A stretch of DNA of 35,672 nucleotides. Source: Candidatus Segatella papionis (GTDB taxonomy: Bacteria; Bacteroidota; Bacteroidia; Bacteroidales; Bacteroidaceae). The notes under the pieces are model-generated. The model was not told where the DNA came from, searched no databases, and saw nothing but the letters and a program-made list of their open reading frames with translations. Positions 1 through 6,578 of the stretch are shown one piece after another. The position numbers and the translations under genes were made by a program. Positions within the stretch are counted from its first letter, which is position 1. Each line of letters begins with the position of its first letter. The DNA is taken from NCBI GenBank assembly GCA_002297965.1, contig DBLF01000080.1:10263-45934 (forward strand), read 5' to 3'.

Positions 1-375
1 CAAGACTATAGTGCGTTGAGTACTAAATATGCCAATATCCTGCGTACTGGCGACATCAAGTTTCAGGCCAATTTGGAGTATCGACCACGTATCTTCGGCG
101 ACTTGTATGGAGCGGTGTTCTTGGATGCAGGTAATGTCTGGATGAAAGACTCAGAGTTGTCTGATGAAGAATCTTTCAAGTTTGGCTCTTTCTACAAGCA
201 GCTGGCGGTAGGCACAGGCGTAGGCGTTCGTTACGATATGGGCATGTTTGTGGTACGTGTGGATTGGGGTATCGGTTTGCACTTGCCATACGATACCGGC
301 AAGGGAGGGTTCTATAATATTCCAAGCTTTAAGAAAAATCAGAGCCTCCACTTGGCAGTGGGCTATCCTTTCTAG
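1..375 (+). CDS. C-terminal end of an Omp85-type outer-membrane barrel protein (TamL/BamA-like), 5' truncated by the window
   Basis: The reading frame is open from base 1 (Q-D-Y-S-A-L) to the stop at 373-375, so the gene begins outside the window and the TTG at 16 is not its start. The visible 124 residues contain the GAVFLDAGNVW strand motif, alternating beta strands (VGTGVGVRYDMGMFVVRVDWGIGL) and a C-terminal ...LAVGYPF ending in Phe, the beta-signal recognised by the BAM complex. This is the pattern of the last strands of bacterial surface antigen domains (BamA, TamA, and the Bacteroidota lipoprotein TamL). The role would be insertion or translocation of outer-membrane proteins. Which Omp85 subfamily it is cannot be settled from the last strands alone; TamL is my preference because of the F-D-LYGAVFLDAGNVW and DTGKGGFYN features. 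Confidence 0.75.
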   Translation, partial: QDYSALSTKYANILRTGDIKFQANLEYRPRIFGDLYGAVFLDAGNVWMKDSELSDEESFKFGSFYKQLAVGTGVGVRYDMGMFVVRVDWGIGLHLPYDTGKGGFYNIPSFKKNQSLHLAVGYPF

Positions 376-512
376 GAATGCCTTTCCGCCTTTGGAGTAT
401 CCTTCCGCATAATAAAGCCATTTCGTATTCATAAAGTCATTCTGCATTTATCGTGTATAAAGATGCGCAAAAACATAAAATGTTGACATAAATCAAAAAA
501 AAGTAAGTAAAG

Positions 513-528
513 ATGCAGTTAACTGCAT
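513..528. promoter_or_regulatory. 16-bp perfect palindrome upstream of the nucleotidyltransferase gene
   Basis: ATGCAGTTAACTGCAT is a perfect self-complementary 16-mer. It ends 9 bases before the -7 box at 538-545, where the -33 element would be expected. Its position and perfection suggest an operator for a dimeric regulator, but no regulator is identified. Confidence 0.4.
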
Positions 529-537
529 TTTTTTTAT

Positions 538-545
538 TACTTTTG
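538..545 (+). promoter_or_regulatory. Bacteroidota -7 box for the nucleotidyltransferase gene
   Basis: TACTTTTG fits TAnnTTTG and lies 50 bases before the ATG at 596. No clear TTTG -33 element is present at the right spacing; a palindrome occupies that place. Confidence 0.45.
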
Positions 546-595
546 CAGTGTTAATAATAACATTAACTATCAACTATTAAATAAAAAGATATAAT

Positions 596-1507
596 ATGAA
601 ACCTACATTATTGCTTTTGGCTGCTGGTATGGGTAGCCGTTATGGTGGTTTGAAACAGCTCGATGGTCTGGGCCCAAATGGTGAGACTATCATGGACTAC
701 AGTATCTATGATGCTATCCAGGCTGGTTTTGGAAAGATTGTTTTCGTCATCCGCAAGGATTTCGAGGATCAGTTCCGTGAGAAGATCCTTTCTAAATATG
801 AGGGTCATGTACCTGTAGAGCTTTGCTTCCAGTCATTGGATGCTCTTCCTGAGGGATTCTCTGTTCCAGAGGGTCGTGAGAAGCCATGGGGTACCAACCA
901 CGCCGTATTGATGGCAAAGGATGTCATCAAGGAGCCTTTCTGCGTTATCAACTGTGATGACTTCTACAACCGTGACTGCTTTATGGTTATCGGCAAGTTC
1001 CTCTCAGAGCTTCCTGAGGGTAGCACCAACCGTTACGCCATGGTAGGTTTCCGTGTAGGCAACACCTTGAGTGACAATGGCACTGTGGCTCGTGGCATCT
1101 GCTCTAAGGATGAGAACGAGAACCTTACTACTTGCGTAGAGCGCACAGAGATTATGCGTATCGACGGCAAGGTTTCATACAAGGACGAAGAGGGTAAGTG
1201 GGTAGCCGTAGGCGACAACACACCAGTTTCTATGAATGTTTGGGGATTCACTCCAGATTACTTCGCTCACAGCGAGGAGTACTTCAAGGGCTTCTTGAGC
1301 GATCCTAAGAACATGGAGAACAAGAAGGCTGAGTTCTTTATCCCATTGATGGTCAACAAGCTCATCAACGAGGGTACAGCTACCGTGAAGGTGCTCGATA
1401 CCACCAGCAAGTGGTTTGGCGTGACATACGCTGCCGATCGTCAGAGCGTGGTTGATAAGATTCAGAACCTCGTGAACGAAGGCGTATATCCTAACAAGCT
1501 CTTCTAA
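596..1507 (+). CDS. NDP-sugar pyrophosphorylase family nucleotidyltransferase
   Basis: 303 residues. The N-terminus has the nucleotidyltransferase signature LLAAGMGSRYGGLKQ (about residues 6-20), the pyrophosphorylase G-x-G-x-R loop plus a Lys that binds the nucleoside triphosphate. PWGTNHAV near residue 97 and INCDDFYNRD near residue 119 give the second nucleotide contact and the metal-binding Asp pair. Such enzymes join a sugar-1-phosphate to an NTP to give an NDP-sugar and pyrophosphate in the cytoplasm. There is no C-terminal left-handed beta-helix, so it is not a GlmU-type bifunctional enzyme; the sugar specificity cannot be read from sequence. It lies 9 bases before the DHH phosphoesterase gene and is probably co-transcribed with it. 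A -7 box and a 16-bp palindrome precede it. Confidence 0.85.
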   Translation: MKPTLLLLAAGMGSRYGGLKQLDGLGPNGETIMDYSIYDAIQAGFGKIVFVIRKDFEDQFREKILSKYEGHVPVELCFQSLDALPEGFSVPEGREKPWGTNHAVLMAKDVIKEPFCVINCDDFYNRDCFMVIGKFLSELPEGSTNRYAMVGFRVGNTLSDNGTVARGICSKDENENLTTCVERTEIMRIDGKVSYKDEEGKWVAVGDNTPVSMNVWGFTPDYFAHSEEYFKGFLSDPKNMENKKAEFFIPLMVNKLINEGTATVKVLDTTSKWFGVTYAADRQSVVDKIQNLVNEGVYPNKLF

Positions 1508-1516
1508 TCAAATTAG

Positions 1517-2557
1517 ATGGATATTAATCTCAATATAATTACAGATCAAGAAGCCGCTATTCTCCGAGAGACTATAGCGGCTTCTCAGCGTATTGTCATC
1601 TGTGCCCACAAGGCGCCCGATGGCGATGCCATCGGCTCTTCCTTGGGATGGGCTTATTATTTGCGCTCTTTGGGCAAAAGTCCAAAGGTATGTGTGCCTG
1701 ACATGATTCCTGATGCCATCTCGTGGTTGCCAGGTAGTTCCGACATCGTGAGATACGACAAGCATCCAGAGCAAGTACAGCAAGCTTTTGATGAGGCAGA
1801 CCTTGTGTTCTGTCTTGACTTCGGCAGTACGGGACGTCTCGATGAGATGGACCATGTATTGGCTGGATGCAAGGCACAGCGTATTGTGATAGACCATCAT
1901 TTGGCTCCTAATTTGGAGGCGAAGTTGATGGTTTCGCAACCTCATGCTTGCAGTGCCAGCGAACTGGTGTTCCGATTGGTATGGCAGTTGGATGGCTTCG
2001 CTGCTCTCGACAAGACTTGGGCTACTTGTGTATATTGTGGTATGATGACCGATACAGGTGGATTTACTTATAACTCAACGAACCCAGACATCTATTACAT
2101 CATCTGCCAGTTGTTGACCAAGGGCATTGACAAGGACAAGATTTTCCGCAACGTGTTTAACAACTCTCGTGTATCGGCTATCCGATTCCGTGGTCATCTG
2201 ATGAGCGAGAAGTTGCAGGTCATCGAGTCGCTTCATGCCAGTTACTATACCATCACTCGTAAGGAATTGAAGGAATATGACTTCATCAAAGGCGACTTGG
2301 AGGGATTGGTCAATGAGCCACTTCGTATCAAGGGGCATAAGCTCTCCATCTCTTTGCGTGAGGATACCGACATCGACAATCGCATTTTGGTGAGTCTCCG
2401 CTCTGTGGATGATTTCCCTTGCAATAAGATGGCGGAGCAATTCTTTAATGGCGGAGGTCATATGAATGCCTCTGGTGGTAAATTACTTTGCAGCATTGAG
2501 GAGGCAGAACAGGTGGCTCAGAAGGCCATCATGGCTTTTGCTGATTTATTGAAATAA
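1517..2557 (+). CDS. DHH/DHHA1 family phosphoesterase (NrnA-like oligoribonuclease / pAp phosphatase)
   Basis: 346 residues, the usual NrnA length. Motif I is HKAPDGDAIGSS (residues 31-42), motif II CLDFG (99-103), the DHH motif IDHHLAPN (125-132), motif IV MTDTGGF (about 176-182), and the C-terminal DHHA1 motif is GGGHMNASGG (about 313-322). The Asp/His residues hold two Mn ions. Family members degrade 2-5 nt RNAs and dephosphorylate 3'-phosphoadenosine 5'-phosphate; others cleave cyclic dinucleotide products (pApA, pGpG), and I cannot tell which substrate dominates here. The start ATG at 1517 is 9 bases after the preceding stop. A strong compound hairpin follows at 2564-2639, so this is the end of the two-gene transcript. 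Confidence 0.88.
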   Translation: MDINLNIITDQEAAILRETIAASQRIVICAHKAPDGDAIGSSLGWAYYLRSLGKSPKVCVPDMIPDAISWLPGSSDIVRYDKHPEQVQQAFDEADLVFCLDFGSTGRLDEMDHVLAGCKAQRIVIDHHLAPNLEAKLMVSQPHACSASELVFRLVWQLDGFAALDKTWATCVYCGMMTDTGGFTYNSTNPDIYYIICQLLTKGIDKDKIFRNVFNNSRVSAIRFRGHLMSEKLQVIESLHASYYTITRKELKEYDFIKGDLEGLVNEPLRIKGHKLSISLREDTDIDNRILVSLRSVDDFPCNKMAEQFFNGGGHMNASGGKLLCSIEEAEQVAQKAIMAFADLLK

Positions 2558-2563
2558 GAGGAA

Positions 2564-2639
2564 ACAACATCGAATTTGGGCAATAGGATGATAATAAGTG
2601 ATAAATAATAATAAAATCATCCTATTCTCTCGGTGTTGT
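2564..2639 (+). terminator. Two-part terminator hairpin after the DHH gene
   Basis: An outer arm pair 2564-2573 / 2630-2639 (10 bp with one G-U) encloses a perfect 11-bp pair 2582-2592 / 2616-2626. The right arm is followed by CTTTTCTTTTTT, a typical U tract on the plus strand. It begins 7 bases after the stop codon. Confidence 0.75.
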
Positions 2640-2652
2640 CTTTTCTTTTTTG

Positions 2653-2660
2653 TAACTTTG
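2653..2660 (+). promoter_or_regulatory. -7 box for the DUF4827/glmM pair
   Basis: TAACTTTG (TAnnTTTG) lies 28 bases before the ATG at 2689. The nearest upstream TTG (2636-2638) is 14 bases away, shorter than usual and inside the preceding terminator arm, so the -33 element is weak or absent. Confidence 0.55.
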
Positions 2661-2688
2661 CCGAATAAATCAGAATTAAGTTAAAGGA

Positions 2689-3402
2689 ATGAAAAAGTTT
2701 ATATTTGCCATCATGGCTATTGCGGCTCTTTTCTCATTTGCCGCATGTAGTGATACAGAGACATATAAGGATTTGCGCGACCGTGAGTTGGATTCCATCA
2801 GTTCATTCTTGCGTCATGAAAACATCAAGGTGATTTCCGAGGATGAGTTCAAGAGCCGTTGGGAAAGAAAGCAGAAGGACAATAGCGTGGTTCTTACTGA
2901 TACGACAAAGGACAACAATGAATACGTGCTTTTCAATAGTAATGGTATCTATATGCAGGTATTGGAAATGGGCTGTGGCGATTATATCCAGAAGGGTGAG
3001 ACCACAGATGTGCTCTGCAGATTCTCTGAATATAATCTGAATACAGCTGCTGAGATGAGCGACAACTCCTTGCAGTTGAGCAATAATGTGAAGAATTATT
3101 CTTTCTATACCGACAAGATGTCTGTTACCAATACTTCTGGTACTTTCACAGGCACATTTGATGTTTCCACAAGCTTGATGGCCATTACTTATAACAGCAA
3201 TAGCTATACGGGTAGTTATAGTGGTACGGTGCCAAGTGGCTGGCTGATTCCTTTCAGTTGGGTGAAGATTGGTCGTGGCAATGCGGAAGGCGAGAAAATA
3301 GCTCACGTTCGCTTGGTGGTTCCTCATACCTACGGTACGACTGCGGCATCGGGAAGTGTGTATGCATGTCTCTATGACTTAACCTTGCAGAGAGGACGAT
3401 AA
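2689..3402 (+). CDS. DUF4827 family lipoprotein
   Basis: 237 residues. The N-terminus is a lipoprotein signal: MKK, a hydrophobic stretch, then FAAC with the lipobox Cys at residue 20 (SFAAC-SD), so the mature protein is expected to be lipid-anchored in the envelope. The following ETYKDLRDRELDSISSFL and VISEDEF, and the central NGIYMQVLEMGCGD and VLCRFSEYN segments, match the DUF4827 pattern as I remember it from Bacteroides, where it is often next to glmM. No enzymatic function is known to me. The C-terminal half repeats beta-strand motifs (GTFTGTFD, SYTGSYSGTVPSGWLIPFSW) and resembles a peptidyl-prolyl isomerase-like fold only loosely. It has its own -7 box, and 90 bases separate it from glmM with no terminator, so the two are probably co-transcribed. 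Confidence 0.75.
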   Translation: MKKFIFAIMAIAALFSFAACSDTETYKDLRDRELDSISSFLRHENIKVISEDEFKSRWERKQKDNSVVLTDTTKDNNEYVLFNSNGIYMQVLEMGCGDYIQKGETTDVLCRFSEYNLNTAAEMSDNSLQLSNNVKNYSFYTDKMSVTNTSGTFTGTFDVSTSLMAITYNSNSYTGSYSGTVPSGWLIPFSWVKIGRGNAEGEKIAHVRLVVPHTYGTTAASGSVYACLYDLTLQRGR

Positions 3403-3492
3403 GGAGGGACAGAACATCGTAAGAAAAAGGACCTTGTTCAGGCACTGAATGTCGAAAGATAAAGAACATCATTAGAATTTAAAGATATACTT

Positions 3493-4884
3493 ATGACACT
3501 GATTAAGTCTATTTCTGGTATCCGCGGTACTATCGGCGGTCCAGCGGGCGATACGCTCAATCCGCTCGACATCGTGAAGTTTACTTCAGCATACGCTACC
3601 TTCATTCGTCGTAGCGGTGCTTCTAAGAGCAATACCATCGTGGTAGGTCGTGACGCACGTATCTCGGGCGAGATGGTGAAGAATGTGGTTTGTGGTACCT
3701 TGATGGGTATGGGCTACGATGTGCTCAACATCGGTTTGGCTACAACTCCTACAACAGAGCTTGCTGTCACTATGAGCGGTGCGGCAGGTGGTATCATTAT
3801 CACTGCCTCTCACAACCCACGCCAGTGGAATGCCCTCAAACTCTTGAACGAGAAGGGCGAGTTCTTGACCAAGGACAATGGCAACGAGGTGTTGGCTATC
3901 GCAGACAAGGAGGATTTCGAGTATGCTGATGTCGATTCCCTTGGTAAATATACAGAAGACAATACATTCAACAAGCGTCACATCGACTCTGTGTTGGCAT
4001 TGAAGCTGGTGGATGTTGAGGCTATCAAGAACGCTCACTTCAAGGTTTGCGTTGACTCCATCAACTCCGTGGGTGGTATCATCCTGCCTGAGTTGCTCGA
4101 CGCATTGGGCGTGGAATACACCTTCCTCAATGGTGAGGCTAATGGCGACTTCGCTCACAATCCAGAGCCATTGGAGAAGAACCTTGGTGGTATCATGGAT
4201 GAGTTGAAGAAGGGTGGCTATAACATGGGTATCGTGGTTGATCCTGACGTTGACCGTTTGGCATTTATCTGCGAGGATGGCAAGATGTTTGGCGAGGAAT
4301 ATACCTTGGTTAGCGTAGCCGACTATGTATTGAGCAAGACTCCTGGTAATACTGTGAGCAACCTCTCATCTACCCGTGCGCTTCGTGACGTAACCGAGAA
4401 GCATGGTGGCAAATATACAGCTGCTGCCGTAGGTGAGGTGAACGTAACAACCAAGATGAAGGATGTTCACGCTGTGATTGGTGGTGAAGGCAATGGTGGA
4501 GTTATCTATCCAGAGAGCCACTATGGTCGTGATGCCCTCGTAGGTATCGCCCTCTTCTTGAGCAGTCTGGCTCACAAGGGTTGCAAGGTCAGTGAACTTC
4601 GTGCTAGCTTCCCTAACTATTTCATTGCCAAGAACCGCATCGACTTGACTCCATCTACCGATGTAGATGCCATCCTCGTCAAGGTAAAGGAGATGTATGG
4701 CAAGGAAAAAGACGTGACTGTTACCGACATCGACGGTGTGAAGCTCGACTTCCCTGACAAGTGGGTACATCTTCGCAAGAGCAACACCGAGCCTATCATC
4801 CGCGTGTATAGCGAGGCTTCTACTATGGAAGAGGCTGATGAGCTAGGTAAGAAGCTCATGCAGGTGGTGTATGATATGCAGTAA
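3493..4884 (+). CDS. glmM: Phosphoglucosamine mutase family protein (GlmM)
   Basis: 463 residues. All four phosphohexomutase elements are visible: the phospho-serine loop TASHNP (residues 104-109, Ser106), the Mg-binding DPDVDR (250-255), the sugar-binding GGEGNGG (about 331-337), and the phosphate-binding RKSNTEP (428-434). It should convert glucosamine-6-phosphate to glucosamine-1-phosphate for UDP-GlcNAc, peptidoglycan and lipid A synthesis in the cytoplasm. The phosphomannomutase/phosphoglucomutase family looks similar; the Bacteroidota genes of this type with RGTIGG at the N-terminus are usually annotated GlmM. It lies downstream of the DUF4827 gene and converges on the unknown gene at 5071; two hairpins separate them. 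Confidence 0.85.
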   Translation: MTLIKSISGIRGTIGGPAGDTLNPLDIVKFTSAYATFIRRSGASKSNTIVVGRDARISGEMVKNVVCGTLMGMGYDVLNIGLATTPTTELAVTMSGAAGGIIITASHNPRQWNALKLLNEKGEFLTKDNGNEVLAIADKEDFEYADVDSLGKYTEDNTFNKRHIDSVLALKLVDVEAIKNAHFKVCVDSINSVGGIILPELLDALGVEYTFLNGEANGDFAHNPEPLEKNLGGIMDELKKGGYNMGIVVDPDVDRLAFICEDGKMFGEEYTLVSVADYVLSKTPGNTVSNLSSTRALRDVTEKHGGKYTAAAVGEVNVTTKMKDVHAVIGGEGNGGVIYPESHYGRDALVGIALFLSSLAHKGCKVSELRASFPNYFIAKNRIDLTPSTDVDAILVKVKEMYGKEKDVTVTDIDGVKLDFPDKWVHLRKSNTEPIIRVYSEASTMEEADELGKKLMQVVYDMQ

Positions 4885-4929
4885 GTCTTTGTAATACGTA
4901 TTAGAAGTCTTCGAAAGAAGCATGATAAG

Positions 4930-4962
4930 TCTTCGAGAAATATCGTATTTGTTTCTCGAAGA
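4930..4962 (+). terminator. Hairpin downstream of glmM
   Basis: TCTTCGAGAAA (4930-4940) pairs perfectly with TTTCTCGAAGA (4952-4962) across an 11-base loop. There is no long U tract after it, so termination is inferred from its place 45 bases after the glmM stop. Confidence 0.45.
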
Positions 4963-4974
4963 TACAATATAACA

Positions 4975-5022
4975 AACCGCCCAACAGCTGATGTGCGCTT
5001 GCACAACAGCTGTTGGGCGGTT
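4975..5022. terminator. 16-bp perfect hairpin between convergent genes
   Basis: Arms 4975-4990 and 5007-5022 are perfect reverse complements (AACCGCCCAACAGCTG on the left), with a 16-base loop that itself contains TGTGC/GCACA. It sits between convergent glmM and the gene ending at 5071 and is likely a bidirectional terminator. Confidence 0.65.
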
Positions 5023-5052
5023 GTCTATCAGCTGATGTGCGCTTGCACAACA
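4986..5052. repeat. 24-bp direct repeat copying part of the terminator hairpin
   Basis: Bases 4986-5009 recur exactly at 5029-5052 (43-bp period), and a degraded third start (CACCTGATGTGAGG) follows at 5051-5064. The repeated unit covers the inner stem and loop of the 4975-5022 hairpin. Confidence 0.8.
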
Positions 5053-5070
5053 CCTGATGTGAGGTTATTT

Positions 5071-5814
5071 TTATTCCTCTGCCAGTTCTTTCATAGTATC
5101 ATTCAATGTATTGAAGAGTACATTGATGTTTTCCTCCTCGTTCTTGCAGGCTTCCTTGAAGAGTGCCACCGGGTCGTCGCCGTCGCTTGTGAGAGGTGCC
5201 TCATTGAGCAGGATGTTTACGTTGTTCAGAAGCATACCGTGCAGGGTAGGGAGATGAAGCTGAGTATGCTCTCCTTCTTTGCTACCGCATTTTACTCCAG
5301 AGGCGTATGCCTTCACGATGATTCTTACGAGAAGATGAATTGCCATCGGTTCATCTGCAAGGCTGATGAGGATGCCGTGGGTATAGTCTCTTACATGTTC
5401 CTCGATGGTGGTGAATTTGCCTTGCAAGAGCCAAGTGAAGTTGCGCTTGTATTCGGCTTCCATCGCTTTGTAGAGCTGATTAGACTTGCAAGCGATACGC
5501 AGATAGTCGAGCATTGTTGGCTCGAAGGTAGGATCGGCTTGCTTCATGCTCTCGAAATTCTTCTGCATGCGCTCGTTCGCCTCCTCGGCAGTCTTGTAGT
5601 TCAGGCGTACGAGTGTAGAGAACATGATGTCGAAGAAATATTGGTTCACCTCGCCGTAATGTTCCAGCATCATCTGTTTCACCTCCTTCGGATCGTTCTT
5701 CTTCTCGAAGTTGTCGCCACCGATGGCTGCGTCCATGATGCCACGGGCGTAAGCCTCGAAGAAGCCCCTCACAAATGATGCTACAGCTTGGTAGCTATTG
5801 ATTCTTTTGCTCAT
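5071..5814 (-). CDS. Conserved hypothetical protein, 247 aa
   Basis: I do not recognise a family. The product is soluble-looking, acidic and mostly helical by eye, with no signal peptide or membrane segment. It has a Cys-poor, Glu-rich C-terminus (NDTMKELAEE) and a mid-protein helix-rich section (DPTFEPTMLDYLRIACKSN...). The ATG at 5814 gives MSKRINSYQAVASFVRGFFEAYARG, a plausible cytosolic start. It lies 48 bases downstream of the polysaccharide deacetylase gene on the same strand and probably shares its transcript; the spacer carries a copy of the deacetylase 3' end. That the gene is real is supported by its length, its convergent hairpin terminator, and codon use matching the neighbours. 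Confidence 0.7.
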   Translation of the reverse strand: MSKRINSYQAVASFVRGFFEAYARGIMDAAIGGDNFEKKNDPKEVKQMMLEHYGEVNQYFFDIMFSTLVRLNYKTAEEANERMQKNFESMKQADPTFEPTMLDYLRIACKSNQLYKAMEAEYKRNFTWLLQGKFTTIEEHVRDYTHGILISLADEPMAIHLLVRIIVKAYASGVKCGSKEGEHTQLHLPTLHGMLLNNVNILLNEAPLTSDGDDPVALFKEACKNEEENINVLFNTLNDTMKELAEE

Positions 5815-5824
5815 AATTAGTTCC

Positions 5825-5880
5825 TCATTATTTATTCGAAAGTCTTAAAATCGAATCATTATTTATTCGAAAGTCTTAAA
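5825..5880. repeat. 25-bp direct repeat duplicating the deacetylase 3' end
   Basis: Bases 5825-5849 recur exactly at 5856-5880 (31-bp period). The right copy contains the last codons of the deacetylase gene (F-K-T-F-E-stop on the minus strand); the left copy lies in the spacer and repeats those codons including TAA. Confidence 0.85.
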
Positions 5881-6474
5881 TTCGTATCCTTGTTCCATCA
5901 GCCATTCGATGGCTTGTGGAAGCGCAGTCTTCAGTTTGTCGATGCTCTTTAGTGAGTCGTGGAAGGTGATGATGCTACCGTTGCGGGCATACTTCTTCAC
6001 ATTGTTGACCACGTCTTCTGCCGTGAGCCACTTGGAGTAGTCGCGTGTCACCAAGTCCCACATAATGACCTTGTAGGTGCGGTGCAACCACCAGTACTCG
6101 CTCGGTCGCATCCATCCATGAGGTGGACGGAATAGATGGGCGTGGATGATGTCGTTCGCCTTGTTGGTATTCAAGACATATGAGATGACACGATGTTTCA
6201 AGGCACCGATGTGGTTGAAGGTGTGGTTGCCTATTTGGTGCCCTTCCGCTATGATTTGATTGTAGAGATCGTGGTTACGCAACACGTTCTCACCCACCAT
6301 GAAAAAAGTAGCCTTGATATTGTATTTCCTCAAAGTCTCCAGGATGAATGGGGTGGATTCGGGTATCGGACCATCGTCGAAGGTGAGATAAACCGAATGT
6401 TCCTTGGGATTCATTCTCCAGATAGCCTTAGGATATAACCATCTTAGCCATTTTGCAGGTTGCTCTATGAACAT
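5863..6474 (-). CDS. Polysaccharide deacetylase family protein (NodB domain, CE4)
   Basis: 203 residues, nearly all NodB homology domain. Motif 1 is LTFDDGP (about residues 30-36; catalytic base and metal Asp). Motif 2 is GNHTFNH (about 81-87; the H-x3-H metal ligands). Motif 3 is RPPHG (about 115-119), and motif 5 is ITFHDS near residue 169. This set is characteristic of metal-dependent N- or O-deacetylases acting on peptidoglycan or other GlcNAc polymers. No signal peptide is evident, though the N-terminal WLRWLYPKAIW is amphipathic, so the location is unclear. It is upstream of the 247-residue unknown gene in the same direction and is preceded by the terminator of the DUF2723 gene. Confidence 0.88.
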   Translation of the reverse strand: MFIEQPAKWLRWLYPKAIWRMNPKEHSVYLTFDDGPIPESTPFILETLRKYNIKATFFMVGENVLRNHDLYNQIIAEGHQIGNHTFNHIGALKHRVISYVLNTNKANDIIHAHLFRPPHGWMRPSEYWWLHRTYKVIMWDLVTRDYSKWLTAEDVVNNVKKYARNGSIITFHDSLKSIDKLKTALPQAIEWLMEQGYEFKTFE

Positions 6475-6530
6475 GGTAAAAACTGATTAATTGGTGGAAT
6501 ACGAGTTTGATAATAGTTGATAGTTGAAAA

Positions 6531-6568
6531 TAAACCTTGATACGGGTATTGAGCCGTATCAAGGTTTA
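6531..6568 (-). terminator. Terminator of the DUF2723 gene
   Basis: A perfect 15-bp stem (6531-6545 / 6554-6568) with an 8-base loop starts 11 bases past the stop on the minus strand. On that strand it is followed by TTTTCAAC, a short U tract. Confidence 0.8.
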
Positions 6569-6578
6569 CATATTGTAT

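Noticed and set aside
4993..5778. A 261-codon plus-strand frame opposite the unknown 247-residue gene
   Set aside because: It begins inside the terminator hairpin and reads as Cys/His/Leu-rich nonsense; the minus-strand frame has normal composition and a sensible start.
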